DNA from: Deroplatys truncata | Lineage: Eukaryota > Arthropoda > Insecta > Mantodea > Mantidae | Direction of reading: 5' to 3' | Assembly: GCA_030765065.1 (NCBI GenBank) | Contig: CM060984.1 | Location: forward strand, 82,485,988-82,549,987 | Length of the DNA: 64,000 nucleotides | Made by a program: the position numbers and the translations under genes | Notes under the pieces: model-generated | Seen by the model: the letters and a program-made list of their open reading frames with translations, nothing else | Told to the model about the DNA's origin: nothing | Databases searched by the model: none | Part shown: positions 11,840 through 24,251 of the stretch, piece by piece | Numbering within the stretch: position 1 is the first letter of the stretch | How the letters are laid out: every line of letters starts with the position of its first letter

Positions 11840-13287
11840 CACAAGAACCTGGTTTATCTGGATTTGGTGGGACCGGAAGTAATTCGGACCAACGCAAATG
11901 CGAATAATCCGGAAACAAACTATTAAATGAGCACAAATGTTGATATACGATGGTGAAAATTAGATCACTGCAACAGCAGAAGAGAAAATAACTAATTAAA
12001 AGCCATCCAGATGAGACGTCATGATTGTCATGAAAACTAATGAAACATAATATCACACACTTTAATTTTGTTGTTCTATGGTAACGGTACTTATTATTAG
12101 CTTGAAGCACGCTTATGCTAATAAGAGTCGGGGTCCCCGAAGGCTCTGGACTATCCCCTGTGCTATTTAGCATCTACGTGACCGATATACCTGCAGAGCA
12201 ACACGTCAATAGAGCTCAATATGCTGACGACGTATTGCTACACTGTAGAGACAGAAATTCACGCAGAGCCTTCAAGCCAATACAACAATTCAGCCTCATG
12301 CAAGATTGGTGCAGGCGTTGGCGATTGTCCATCCGGAAAAACCCTCGGCATTCTTCTAACAAAGCGACACTTACCCACATTCACGTATCTCAGGCCTAGG
12401 ACTGAGTGGACGAATACAATTTCCTACTTGGGTGTTAAGCTTTCAAGGAGCACATCATGGACCCATTGCATCAGTTTCTGGGGTATGCCTCTTTGTTCCC
12501 CATTCTAAGGGGAACGCGTTTTCCGAACTCTTATAATCCCCGCCCTTCTATATGCCTACGAGAACCGCAGACTTCGATCTACTATAATTGCAGCGGGTGC
12601 AGAGTAAAGGTCTTTGGCCATTTATCTGTGTACCGTTCCTTCCCCGTGAGACTGCTTCACGAAACCTCATTTCTTCCATACATGGGGAATGAAATTAGAT
12701 GCCAGGTTGGAAAATGTTACGACTCAGTGCCACACCATCGGAGTGCCCTCGTTCGGTCTCTTGGGGATTATAATCCCAGACAACGCCGCTTGAGGCATCA
12801 CGGGTTCCTCCCATGGCACACGGGCACACCCGATAACACAGCATCAATTCCATACAGTAATAAAAGCTGAGCTCCTCAACAATCCTCCAAGAGATGCTTG
12901 GATAAATAAGAACTTCAAAAGCATCCTCTAAAATATACTTTTAGGAGAGCCGTTGTATCCTGACCTGCAACTGTCGAGGAGCAAATCTTGTTACCTCCCT
13001 TCACTCCAATAACTTATTCACACCTGTCATCCTGCAACCCCTCATCCCGCCTCAAGTGGTTAAGTGGTGAAGTAGATAGATACGCTTACAAACACTCCAT
13101 TGGGCTGCGCTTAGCCTGGCAACACCTGATTGGATTGGATTACGATAGACAACGATCTCTACAGGGTGTCAAGTTTACAACCATATGTATTTATCTAAGG
13201 ACGCACATATTTTCGTGGTGAAAAAGAAATTAAAAATCATTCCGGATAAACCAGACATCGGGATTAATGGTAAACGAGGTTCCTGTG
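11840..13287. mobile_element. pogo/Tigger-like TIR element hosting a LINE relic
   Basis: The left end CACAAGAACCTGGTTTATC and the inverted right end CACAGGAACCTCGTTTACC are near-matching terminal repeats. TA flanks both outer ends (11838-11839 and 13288-13289). A GGTTTATCCGG motif occurs near both termini, as in pogo/Tigger elements. No transposase is visible; the interior is taken by LINE sequence (about 12105-13215). Confidence 0.55.
12105..12870 (+). pseudogene. LINE reverse transcriptase relic (jockey-type)
   Basis: The 12115-12399 frame reads GVPEGSGLSPVLFSIYVTDI, corresponding to the RT GVPQGSxLSPxLF block. AQYADDVLLH follows, the YADD catalytic box, and then QDWCRRWRLSI. The frame then shifts through 12221-12508 (YLGVKL, after the palm) and continues as scattered C-terminal remnants to about 13215. 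Endonuclease and the first half of RT are missing. It lies inside the pogo-like element. Confidence 0.7.
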
Positions 13288-13884
13288 TATCAAGCTATGA
13301 AACTGCTTAATAAAAAGTAATGTAGTTAGCAATTTCAAAAAGGACATTTAAGTCTCATTAGTAACAACTTAAGTTTTATTGACAACTAGAAGTTAACTGG
13401 TCAAAATGTTTGATGAGTGGAGAATATAAAGTAGCTCATGAAAAATGCTAAGAAAAATGTTGGCGAAAATGACATTTAAAATTTAAATGTGCATCAGAAG
13501 TATTTAAATGTGCATATAGGACTTTAAAGATTTCCGACATTGGTACATCAAAAGCCCCAAATGAGGCATGCGGTATAAGCATAATGAAAAGTAAACGATA
13601 AAGGTTTCGAAAGATTTCCATGTTTTACCCTATTTTATAGGTACAGGATTACCTTAAACTTCATAAGGAAATTAAATGGCACACAACAACTCTCAAACTA
13701 TTGAGAAGCAGCCATTGAACTCCGGGGGGAGTTAGAACGATCTTGATGTAAGTGTGCTCAAAAATAAAAAGTTCTTTATATTTGCGATCGCCTTCATAAG
13801 ACGAGATTGGCTTCTTTGGTGATTGGACATAGGGCTTAATGCAGTTGCTCTTTACTTTCCCTAGCACCTGCACCCTAGCACCTA
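13288..13884. other. No recognisable feature
   Basis: AT-rich, with a short local duplication around 13475-13525 (AAATGTGCATCAGAAG / AAATGTGCATATAGG). No domain is seen. Confidence 0.45.
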
Positions 13885-14525
13885 AAAATTCGATTTAGAG
13901 ATTTCACCGCAAATGTTTGAGGTACCATGAATTCAAAACGTAACTTTTAGAAAACGGCGCACGGGCGTGCATGTATGCAGTGTTTCTGTCTGTCTATCTG
14001 TGAAAGGCATAACTCCAAAACAAAAAGTCAGACAAATATCAAAAAGAATTTCAAGAAAATTCCTCCATCCAAGCTACCTTTTACATGGAAAATGTTTCGA
14101 TATTTTTTATTTTATCGAAAATGGTTCTAACGGTATTTATTAAAATAACGTTTAAGGTAATCGGATGGCAAATAAAATGCATATCTTGTATTTGCTGGAA
14201 ATAGCTTGTGAAGTTATCATCAGAATGAAGTTTATATAATTTTGTGTAACTGGTAAACCACAAGATATGGACGAAAGCTTACTACACGAAATGTGTACAT
14301 CAAGTGGTCACGCAAAGTGCGGAATTTCAAAGCCAGCATAGAACGAGCCACTTTTGAAAGTTTTGAATATAGTTTCCTGTATCGTTCTTGTACGCACAAC
14401 GCAATGTGTAATGAAACTATTAAGGGAAATGTTTATCTTGATTAACATGAAGTAAATAGAATAGGTAAGCTTTAATAACAATATTGAGTAGGTAAAGTCG
14501 TCTGAATGTAACACATAGGATTCTG
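13885..14525 (+). repeat. Dominant dispersed repeat, copy 3 (diverged)
   Basis: The family blocks occur in order: CCTAAAAATTCGAT, ATTTCACCG, a GTCTGTCTATCTGTGAA tract, CATAACTCCAAAAC, CCTTTTACATGGAA, AAATGGTTCTAACGG, GTGTAACTGGTAAACC, GAAATGTGTACATC, ATCTTGATTAACATGAAGTA and a degraded GTAGGTAAAG-TGTAACACAT terminus. The first few tens of bases are missing. Confidence 0.75.
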
Positions 14526-14544
14526 GATGAATGAATAAATCGGT

Positions 14545-14655
14545 ATTATGGTCGAGTGATTAACGTTCTGGCTTCTCAATGTAACAGTTCTGCTTCGATT
14601 TCTGGACCTTTTCCTACCCCCGCAGAGTTTGGAAGTGAGGATCAGAGTGAATTTC
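14545..14655 (+). mobile_element. tRNA-derived SINE relic (family B-like)
   Basis: An ATGGTCGAGTGATTAACG A-box region and a CTGCTTCGATTTC B-box region are followed by CCTACCCCCGCAGAGTTTGG. That resembles the CCTATCCTCCCCAGAGTCTGG tail block of the SINEs at 21788-22357. Confidence 0.5.
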
Positions 14656-14991
14656 ACGGCAGAAATGATTAAATCCAACGTTAAAACTTAAGTTTAGAAA
14701 GATACTAATGTCATTAGTCATTTCTCGTATTAAAGCCTCCGATATGACTATAGAAGTCAAACGGGCTATACAAATGAAGAAAATTCTAAAACTGAATGTA
14801 TCTATTGTGTTTATATATTGTTACTAATGCTGTACTCGGGATTCTTCCGTGTGATGAAGCAGAAGACAGGTGCAAATGAATACAATTCTACTGTAATAAA
14901 AAAATTAATTACATAAATAAATAAATAAATAAAGAAGCCTACGGCAGGGATTTTTTTCGAACTTGTATTAGTAAGAGATGTAAAAGTACTA

Positions 14992-16288
14992 CAGGATGAT
15001 TTATGAAGAACTAACACATTTATTTCTTTAAATATTCTGTTCGAAATTCACTCAATGCCCCAATTTTAGCACCAAATTGAGCATAATGTTCTCGAGTTTC
15101 GATTGCCTGTCACTAGATGCGCGATGTTCATGTTTATTCATAATTGTTAGTTTTATTGTCGGCAACTGTTTTTGAGATTTTCTTCTAGTCAACGTGAAAA
15201 TGGAGTGCACATTAAATGAACGACTCTTCCTTGTAACGCAATACTGGATTACGAATTCAATTACAGCTACTCAAAGGGCATAGCAGAGGGAATTTGGTGT
15301 TCGGAATCCTCCCCAAAGAAACACAATACTGGGACTGGAAAGCAAATTAGAAACAACTGGATCTCTGGTGAGTGAAAAAGGCAAAACTGTTCATTAGGCT
15401 TCCCACGGTTGTTGTTGACGTAAGAGCACGACTGGATCAGTCACCCAAAAAATCATTAAGACGTTTCTCGCAGGAGTCAAAGTACAGCTACTCAATGCGT
15501 CAGAGAGCTGTGAAAAGTGCAGGCCTAAAGCCGTATAGGATTACGGTTGTCCATCAGTTACAGGAACCAGATAAGGATAGACGATTGAATTATTGTTGTT
15601 GTTTTCAGGCGTTCATTGTGCAATATCCTGCCATGTTGTCTATCACATGGTTCACAGATGCATGGTTCCATTTATCCGGCTATGTGAACTCACATATGCA
15701 CCCGGTTAAAATCGGAGTTTGGTGCGCAATATCCGCACAGAGAATAGTGAGACCAATTTTTTTTTAAACAATGTGAACACTGCAGAGTACCGACGGATTT
15801 TCATGGAGTTTGTGAGCAACTAGACGATGTAGAGCTGAATCAAAGATATTTTCAGCAGGACGGCGCTACATGCCATATACCAAATCAATCCATGGCACTA
15901 ATTGCAAGTTTCTTTGACGACCGTATAATTTCCAAGAACCTGTGGCCACCGAGATCACCGGATTTGACATCGCCGGACTTCTTTCTATGGGGTTATTTAA
16001 AAGACGGGTTTATGCCACACGTCCCCAGATATTGGACGATCTGAGGCACAACATTACACAGGAGATTCAAACTATTGACAACAGAGTCCTCCAACGAGTG
16101 GCCAATAACATGGAACGACGTGTTGATTTGTGCCTTATGCAGGATGGAGGACATTTCCAACATTTGCTATAGAGGTAAATAATCTCCCAAAATTTCTCTG
16201 CATTTCAGGTATAATAAGTTGTCGCTAGCATAACTCGTTTTGAAACAATTAAAGAAATAAATGTGCCAGTTCCTCATAAATCATCCTG
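14992..16288 (+). mobile_element. Tc1/mariner-superfamily transposon with complete TIRs
   Basis: The ends are inverted repeats of about 40 bp starting CAGGATGATTTATGA and running through CACATTTATTTCTTTAA on both sides. They are flanked by TA at 14990-14991 and 16289-16290. Length (1,297 bp) and a single transposase gene fit the superfamily. Confidence 0.9.
15200..16172 (+). pseudogene. Tc1/mariner-like transposase, inactivated
   Basis: ATG at 15200 opens MECTLNERLFLVTQYW, the start of the helix-turn-helix seen in insect 'transposable element-related' transposases. NTILGLESKLETTGSL follows. Later blocks are ITWFTDAWFHLSGYVNSH (first catalytic Asp), FQQDGATCH (second Asp) and WPPRSPDLTSPDFFLWGYLK (third acidic position). 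Stops and frameshifts near 15280, 15765, 15830 and 16020 divide it, so no active protein can be made. It fills the space between the TIRs, so the element was once autonomous. Confidence 0.85.
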
Positions 16289-18634
16289 TATTACATATTG
16301 GTAGGATAATGCAGGAAATAGAAAAAATAATAATGGGTTACTGTAGTAATCTTTCTCTGCTGGCAATCCGGTGAATTAGATTATGCAACGTTTCCTGGTA
16401 ATTCCCTTCAATTGTTTAGCAGATTTTCCCTAAAGAAATATCGGGGGACAGCCCACCTGAGTCATTTGTGCGATATGGATTTACCAGGAAATTAATCATT
16501 TTATGTTATAAGCTGAAGTTCCAAAATTTAGAGATATGCTGCCGTTTAAATCTGCAATTAATATTCCTGAAAAATGTTATCTTTGCCTACTGATTATAAG
16601 CAGAGGATATGTTTGTTTCACTCTTTTTGCTCCCAGGACAACATCAGTTTGATAATTCTCCCACAGTTGAATATCTCCTTTCTTTCTGCTGATCATGTAT
16701 GATCTGGTATTTTAGGCTTTAGGCCTAGGTACGTTTTATGTGTAGAAATAAACTAAAACCACTTAAATATCTTTACGTTTAATATAAAAAGAGAGTTTGT
16801 GGTGCCTAAAATACCTATTTTTACCTCTGAGACCTTCGACATCAAAGCTCATCACTGCCTATTTTATTATTTGTGCTGTTTCATGCTTTTTGTTCATGCA
16901 ACAATGAAAGATAAAATGGTGAATATCATGGGGTTGGTTTGGTTCAAAGACTTTGTAACAGTTTGGTTGTAGGATTGAGAAATTCTTGTAAAGGGACAGG
17001 TTTATTTTAGTACTTTGGCAGGTAGCGTCCGTGTAATTGTCCTTTTGTTAGTATCCTGTTATATAGAAAGAGAATACTTGCCCTCTCTAACTATCTTTGT
17101 ATATCCTTTGGTATCGGTCGGTGACTGCAGTACGACAGAAATCCCTTCCACCAAAGAGCAAGAAGGTTCGGTGGCGTCGATTCCTGACTCACATATCTCG
17201 TACTCTTCGTTATCAAATGTTTCAAGTTAATGTGCATTGTTGTCACTGTCTAAGGTTTCAAACAAACCAATCTCGTCTCTTAAAGTATCCATCTCCCAAT
17301 AAAACTGTTGAACTTTAAGTACAAACTTTTCTTCTGGTTTTCTCCGTCGCTTTTTCAACTACATTTATTTTACATTTCTGTTTGTGAACAATATATTGTG
17401 TTTTACAAACACCATTTGGTGGGGAAAGGTGAGTCCGTTAAAGCTCTAGAGCCTATAAGCCGCAATGATATGTCCGTAGTGTATGGTGCACTGAATAAGT
17501 TATTCAGTAATTTTTAGAGTGATCTTTGTAACTTTATTAGTGCATACGAATATTATATATTTGCAAATAAATTCATAGTTTAATAGAAATATTCTAGTCA
17601 TAATAATTTGATAACTTTACTGCTTTTTTGCTGTTCTAATGCTCACAAATTAATTTAATTTTTAAACTTATTTTAATTTTAGAAAGGAGAGATACTTTTA
17701 AATGCATAAAATACGATGTTTAGCTCTTGGAAACAGCATTTTTAGATACCTATAACAGTTTTTAGTGCCAATTTTCATAATTTTAGAGCTTATTTTAGGT
17801 ACATAAAGTTTGTTTTAAGGGCTAAAAATCCTAGTTCTAAATATCAGCTATATGAAACTTCTAACAGTTTTAAAACTTATCTCATTTATCATTCCTCTGA
17901 ATATCAATACCAGGATTTTTTGTTCTCTGCTTCAGTTTTAACGTGATTTGAGTGGCTCAGGGTCTACTGCTTAAATCAGAAATGTAAACAATGACGATTT
18001 TGTTCGAAACCACTCAGTCGATTTGGATATTCTTTCGCTGTTGAATAGCTAGTTTCTTTCCGGTGGTAATCGATTTTATGACATTTCTAAAAGTAAGTTT
18101 CGAAGGGGGTCTTAGCGTGTCTATTAATATACTGATATTTTTTCCCCCAAGCTTCCCTCCGTTTTATCACGGGAATTTGTGAAACTCAAATGCTAAGCAC
18201 CCCCCCTTAAAAAAAGTCGGATTCAAAATATTTGCAGTTCAATGCTCAGAAAGTATTCTACTACTTTTGATAATTCTTTCGCCAATGAACAGTCTTCGCT
18301 TGTGCTACATGTCTTTTACAACATTTCAACATTGGATTTTAATGAACTACGTAGCCAGAAAATCAGAGTTTTATTAACAAACTACCCGACGTCGCACAGG
18401 TGAATTTTAACCCTGAGTGACAACTTAATTAATTTCATTTATCTCTTCTTTATGAAGTTATTGCACCTTTTCCTCTTGTAATTTGGTAAAGTTGTGATAT
18501 TTCTAATATCGAAAGAAGGATCTTCTGAAATTCAAACAAACTAGCCTGAAATACTAGCGTATTTTATATTTTTGAGCTTTTAAACCTCTCGCTGAGAGTC
18601 ATCTAAATTCTGAAAAGATTGTATAGCCTGTAAG
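16289..18634. other. No confidently recognisable feature
   Basis: AT-rich. Around 16730-16830 and 17690-17840 there are diffuse similar stretches (AGGTAC, TTTTAAGGGC and TTAGAGCTTATTTTAGG motifs) that may be a decayed transposon. The frame at 17097-17318 contains basic LPPKSKKVRWRRF without a domain I can name. At 18185-18215 there is a C/A homopolymer-rich patch. Confidence 0.4.
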
Positions 18635-18636
18635 TA

Positions 18637-19298
18637 TGAGGGGTGTCCAGAAAGTAACCTCCGTTCATGCATAGCACGAGAAGTAGTGGGATAGCGCTGC
18701 CATTTGGACATCAGCATGCGCAGTGGCTCAGTACGATTCTAGCTGTGCAAGGTGGAGCAACGTACTGTCGCGTGTTTGCTAGTTATAACCTAACAAAGTG
18801 AGCGCCAAAATAACAAATCCCGCCAAGTGTGAAGTGCATGTGAAGTGTGAAAAGGCTAAGAAGAGCAATCCAAAATAAGCGTCGTGATCTTCTGACATCT
18901 GTTGTGTTTTTTCATGACAACGCTCGCCCTCACACAGCAAACAACACAAATGAACTTTTGATCAAGTTCAAAGGGACATTTTTTACCATCCCCCGCACAG
19001 CCCGGACTTGGCCCCTATCGGTTTCCATCTGTTCCCTACATAAAACACTGGCTTGCAGCTCAGCGCTTTGGCAATGACGAAGAGCTTCAAAACGCCATGA
19101 CAGATTGGCTTAGTTCATAGGCGGCAGAATTTTATGCAGAGGGTATTTCAAGACTGTGAAAAGGTATGACAAGTGCTTGGAGACTATGGAGAAGGATAGA
19201 GAAAAGCTGTAGCTTTCAGGTGTATATAATGAAACTTTTGTATGTATATCGATTTCATGTTTATTTCAAAACGGAGGTTACTTTCTGGACAGCCCTCG
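18637..19298 (+). mobile_element. Internally deleted mariner element
   Basis: The left TIR TGAGGGGTGTCCAGAAAGTA and the inverted right TIR (CGAGGGCTGTCCAGAAAGTA) extend through ACCTCCGTT and are flanked by TA at 18635-18636 and 19299-19300. Inside, after a 5' untranslated stretch, the frame reads VVFFHDNARPHTANNTNELL, the mariner block around the second catalytic Asp. The HLFPTLKHWLAAQRF and C-terminal regions follow in a shifted frame. The N-terminal two-thirds of the transposase is missing (662 bp in total versus about 1.3 kb for a full mariner). Confidence 0.88.
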
Positions 19299-20060
19299 TA
19301 TATTACAGCGTTTCATGAAAAATGGTTCAGTAATTTTAAACAACCACAAAATATGAGGTTTTGGACTTTTATTCTTTCTCTTTAGAACCGTATGTATTTA
19401 ATAACATAAATGCATCAGGGTTCTCACAATAATACAGGATCCCCTGACATCAACATTTAACGAAATGGAGGAGAAACTGGTGAATATGAAGATTTCCCCG
19501 CCTGAGGGCGGATAAATCTTAAGCATTAAGATTAATAAAAAAACACATAGTCTGTAACGATAAAGAAAAATAGTCTTCTCCGCTGTTAATTATAAATATC
19601 GGTTGAATAGTTCCTGATATTCTTGAACATCATTTTCTCTCTTTTTATTTAACATACACTAGTAATGAACATGATCACAACATACAGAGATGAAACACAG
19701 CAAAACTGCCTTACATACATAAGAAAAATTAAAAGGCTTTTGGAATCTTGAAACTTCACTGAATTATACACAGAATTAAAATGAAAGTTGCTCGGATGTT
19801 TTAATACTAAATCCTGCATACAGTGGAAGTATTTGAATAAAATGTTATTTAAAGAAAAAGTATCTCATACATAGCATACCGTTATAATCGGATCAGATTG
19901 TCTTTTGTTCTTCTGTTTCTCAGTTATTAAATCATGATTCTGTATATTTAGGAATTAAAATTAGAAAGTGTTTTATAACTTATGTCCATCGCGGAGAATA
20001 GTACTTTTAAAAGCGAAAGCATTATCTAAATCGATTGAATGGTTTCAAAGATGAATCCAC
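19299..20060. other. No recognisable feature
   Basis: AT-rich; no domain, repeat or RNA gene is seen. Confidence 0.45.
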
Positions 20061-20067
20061 ACAAACA

Positions 20068-20110
<43 letters not shown>

Positions 20111-20116
20111 ACACAT
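20061..20116. repeat. (AC)n microsatellite
   Basis: Nearly pure AC dinucleotides with one ACAT interruption. It is not at the usual microsatellite position of the dominant family. Confidence 0.95.
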
Positions 20117-20317
20117 TCTACTATCTTTATAATACTGAGTATGAATATAGATATTATTTGTATATATTAAAATATAATTTTTTTAAATATTGCAGGCAAC
20201 ACTTGCCACCCGGATTTTGGCAGAAGTTCAACCTCTTTAAAATAGTCACTTCTGACTAAAACAAATTAGAGGCTAATTTCGTCACGTTCATTTACCATAA
20301 ACTAGTAGGTAGTAATA

Positions 20318-21395
20318 CTTTTTACTTTCTCTACTACGTATAGTAAGTAGGGGAAGTATTGTATTCCACCCAAAAATTCGATACCGAGATTTCAGCGGAA
20401 ATACATGTTTTGAGACCCCCTGAATCCAAAAAAAATGCATTTTTGCTTTCTCTACTACGTATAGTAAGTAGGGGAAGTATTGTATTCCACCCAAAAATTC
20501 GATACCGAGATTTCACCGGAAATACATGTTTTGAGACCCACTGAATCCAAAAAAAGCATTTTTGGAAACATGTCCGTGTGTGTGTCTGTGTGTCTGTGTG
20601 TCTGTGAACAGCATAACTCAGAAACGAACAGTCGGATAAACACCAAACTTGGTATTTAGGTTCAGTATCCTCCAGAGATGTAACACGAAGGTTTTCAAGA
20701 AAATCCCCCACCCCAGATTACCCTTTACATGGAAGATTTATCGAAAATTTTAATTTTCTCAAAAATGGCTCTAACGATTTTGATTAAAATATCATATGTT
20801 TAAGATATTTTCAACAAACAAAATGTATATCTTGAATTTTCTGGGAATGTCTCCAAAGGTATTCTTCATGTGAATGACTTTTGCATAATGGGTAAACCAT
20901 AAGAGAAAGACAAAATTTTACTACACAAAAAATGTAGATTGCGTTAAAATACACAATTTATGTCATATACATTTTTTGTTGTTGAGTGAACCATTTTCGA
21001 GATATTACCTGTTATTCCCTTAAATTTTTCGATACTTATTTTCTCAACTGGGAATTCGTTATTCATTTTCTTGTGTTGGATATGCAAAGAGTATTAATGG
21101 TGCTGCACATAGCATTCAGCTATTAAGAGATATGTCTATGCTTAAAGGCTAGTGTATTTCCATATTGCTCATGCAAACACAAAACAAGGGGAACATAGTA
21201 GGCCTTAGGCGATAGTCAAATATTTTTAGAACTGCTCGCTATGTGTAAAATGTAATTCCCTTTGCATGTCAAAGATCGTTTCTGCAAATGATTATCTCGA
21301 TTAATATAAAATAGATGGAGAATAAGAGTTTGTAAAAATAGTTTGTACAAGAGTAGAGAAAGTCATGTGAGTGTAACATAAGTTTCTTTCATTAA
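20318..21395 (+). repeat. Dominant dispersed repeat, copy 4, long, with duplicated 5' end
   Basis: One of the most complete copies: TTTACTTTCTCTACTACG start, CACCCAAAAATTCGATACC, GTTTTGAGACC, GTCCGTGTGTGTGTCTGTG tract, ATAACTCAGAAACG, CCCTTTACATGG, ATGGCTCTAACGATTTTG, GGTAAACCATAAGAG, TTCGAGATATTACC, ATCTCGATTAATAT, and the end GAGTAGAGAAAGTCATGTG. The first 125 bp or so occur twice in tandem (20318-20442 and 20443 onward). No coding sequence. Positions 21116-21135 supply the empty site for the element at 36921-38711. Confidence 0.85.
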
Positions 21396-21787
21396 TAACA
21401 TACTTTAGGTAAAATCAACATATTTTTATACGCGCTGAAAGTTTGAAAGCTCTGCTGTTAACCGTTACAGAGAAATTCAGAAATATACCCACTGAAAAAG
21501 TCTGATGTGATACATTCACATTTCTCTACCCTTATCTTTATTAGTGGGTATACAAACTATTCTTACTAAAGCTTATTTTTCTATCTACTACATTTTAATC
21601 TAAATAAACCTTTGAAGAAATTGTTACATTACACATTTCGTTAAGCATACAAAAAGAACAGCGATAGTCAAATATTTAAGAACTGGATGCTATATACTTG
21701 CCTTAAAATTCCATAATGTTTCCATGAAAACGCGAAACAAATTAAAATTGATTTAAGTTAAAAAGAATGACAGGTATTAAACAATTC

Positions 21788-22357
21788 CAACCTTGTGCGA
21801 GGGGTCCCGGGTTCGATTCCCGGCTGGGGGTGGGAATTTTTCTCTAGCCAAGAGTAATTCCTATCCTCCCCAGAGTCTGGAAGAATAAATGAGAGTGTGA
21901 ATGTGTGTAATCTAATGACTAAAAATCCAAAAGTACAAGAAACCCAACAACAAGAGTTGCACGAGTTAACATTATTGCCAATAGGCAATAAGACCAATGT
22001 AGTTAAATGCGGGGTATAATTGGAAGCAAAAAAAATAAAAAAATCCAACCTTTGCTGGCCCCGTAGCGCAGTCGGTAGACCACCTGCCAGCAGTGTGAGG
22101 GGACCCAGGTTCGATCCCCGGCTGGGGAGGTGGGAATTTTTCTCTAGCCTAGATCTAACCCTATCCTCCCCAGAGTCTAGAAGTATGAATGTGTATGTGT
22201 GTGTATGAGATCCGATGATTAAAATCCAAAAAGTACAAGAAACTCAAAGACAAAGAATACAAGTTAACACCATTGCCAATTGGTTCCAAAGGAGAGGCGG
22301 CCGATAAGACCAATGTAGTTAAAGGCAGGATATAAATGGAACTAAAAAAAATCCAAC
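21788..22357 (+). mobile_element. Two tandem tRNA-derived SINEs (family B)
   Basis: SINE 1 (about 21793-22048) is 5'-truncated: it starts at GTCCCGGGTTCGATTCCCGG (B box) and lacks the A box. SINE 2 (about 22056-22340) is complete: GGCCCCGTAGCGCAGTCGG (A box) and AGGTTCGATCCCCGGCTGGGG (B box and acceptor). Both carry TGGGAATTTTTCTCTAGCC, the CCTATCCTCCCCAGAGTCTGG-type block and a shared A-rich 3' end. CCAACCTT occurs before, between and after them, so both used the same target or a dimer inserted. Confidence 0.8.
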
Positions 22358-22785
22358 CTTTAATAACGGATATCTCAGAAACGGCTTATGCCAAAAAAAA
22401 TCAAAAAAATTATTTGAAATAAATTGTGTGTTTTAAAGAGATCTACATTTCTGTGTGGTACTTTTCGTCTATCGCTTAACGTTTGCCAGTTGTACAAGAT
22501 TATGTAGAATTCCTTTCGAATGAAGAGGACTTCACAGGCTATTTTTGGAAAATTCAAGATATACATTTTATTTGTAATGTAAATATCTTTAATAGATGGT
22601 ATTTGAATCAAAATCGTCAGGACCATATTTTAGAAAGTTTGGAAAAATGTTCCACGTAAAGGGTAGTTTGGGATGGGAGGATTTTGTTGAAAATCTTCGT
22701 GTCGCATCTTTGGAAGGTACTGAACCCAAATAACAAGTTCGGTATTTATCCGACTTTTCGGTTTTTGAGTTATGCTCTCAAAGAC

Positions 22786-22841
<56 letters not shown>
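22786..22841. repeat. (AC)n microsatellite inside the dominant repeat
   Basis: Pure AC repeat of about 28 units at the position where other family copies have GTCCGTGTGTGTGTCTG. Confidence 0.97.
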
Positions 22842-22843
<2 letters not shown>

Positions 22844-22999
22844 CTTTTTCTAAAAATGCCTTTTGGATTCAGGCGGTCTCAAAACACGCATTTCCGGTGA
22901 AATCTCGGTATTGAATTTTTGGGTGGAATGCAATACCTTCTCAACTTACTATGCAAGTGACAGAGAAAGGAAAAATTGGATTGCAAAGTTGCGTGAAAA

Positions 23000-23180
23000 C
23001 ATACATTTCTCTACTATTTACCTACAGTAAGAAGAGAAAGTATTATATTCCATCCAAAAGTTCAGTATTGAGATTTAATCGGAAATGCACTTTTGGAATA
23101 CATGAACTCCTCCTCCCCCAAAGCAGTTTTACAAAAATGTCCGTGTGTGTCTTGGTTTTGTGTAACTGTTTTTCTCATTC

Positions 23181-23227
<47 letters not shown>

Positions 23228-24250
23228 ATATCTGTGAACAACATAACTCAAAAACGAAATGATGGTTAAATATGAGGCAGTATTTTTAACACTTATATGA
23301 TATCAGTCTAATTATATAATATAAAATATAATAACAGCCCGCCTTAAAGCAATATGTGTATAATAATATATAAAATGTATGTAACAGTCATTGTATTAAG
23401 TTTATATTATTATGTACATGTATAATAATGTTATGTGAATGTATTACGTAGTTTTAACAACGTAGGAGCTGTGAGAATTGAAGCAAGCTGCCTTTCGTAG
23501 CAAATAGAATTACAAGGTAGAAGCCGAAAAGTTGCTAACAATGAGGTAATCTTGAGACAACAATAAATTAGAAAGTTTAATAATGCTACTAATAGTTCTT
23601 GGAAGAAGAATAATGTAATATTTAAAACAGTTTATAAATAGCCAATCAAAGACTAGAAAAGGCTTAAGTTAAATAAAAGTATTCTATTGGAGTAGGCTTA
23701 GCCTATCACAGACTTTAAATACAGAAAAAAGTACAAATTCAGGCGGCAGGCGCTACAAGGTTGCGTACCTGAGCAGTTCGTTATGATACGTGTTCAGTGG
23801 TGAGACATAAAAAAATTAATTTCTGTGAGAATAATATAAAGTTTACCTGTTAAAAGTGCAAGCAACAATAATCTCACAGCTCTATAGTAGGATATATAAG
23901 TGAAATGTTATTTAATCGTGTGAAGGATTAATAAACAAAGCACAATGCAATTATAATTTGTGTAAGCCTTGTTCTTTAGCCACACCAGCCCTTCTAAGAG
24001 ATACGTGCTCTAAAAAAATTACTATTGACGCAGCCGAGGCATACATATATAGTATTTAAATAAACATTAAAATACAAAGTTGATTTTTAAACGTGGGGCG
24101 AAGGCCACCGTAAAAGTATAACTGGTAAACGGTAAGAGATAAGACCAAAAACTACAAAAAGTACAAGAGTGTACTTACATCCTGTCACTTACATATGCCA
24201 AATAAATGTGCTGTGGATTAACCATTTCCGAGATATTGTTTGTTATTGGT
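23000..24250 (+). repeat. Dominant dispersed repeat, copy 6, with an unidentified insert
   Basis: The family 5' part is at 23005-23262 (TTCTCTACTATTTACC, CATCCAAAAGTTCAGTATTG), with a (TC)n tract at 23192-23223 in the microsatellite position. Family sequence resumes at about 24118 (TATAACTGGTAAACGG) and runs to 24250. Between them, 23270-24110 is unassigned. It has a TATATAAG at 23896-23903 and AATAAAC at 23931-23937 on the plus strand, which could be a promoter and polyadenylation signal of an LTR-like element, but I see no TG...CA boundaries or clear target duplication. Confidence 0.55.
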
Positions 24251-24251
24251 A

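Larger units (their letters stand above)
21490..22965 (-). repeat. Dominant dispersed repeat, copy 5, interrupted by two SINEs
   Basis: The minus-strand 3' part lies at 21490-21787 (TCTGATGTGATACATTCACATTTCTC and following). The 5' part lies at 22358-22965 (TAACGGATATCTCAGAAACGG, CCACGTAAAGGGTAGTTTGG, AC tract, GGTGAAATCTCGGTATTG, GTGGAATGCAATACC). The SINE pair occupies the gap. Confidence 0.82.

Noticed and set aside
22056..22130. tRNA gene
   Set aside because: Good A and B boxes, but the same tail block as the neighbouring unit follows and the copy has target duplications; it is a SINE.
23270..24110. Solo LTR
   Set aside because: A TATA-like and an AATAAA motif exist, but in AT-rich DNA these are expected by chance, and no TG...CA borders or target duplication could be found.
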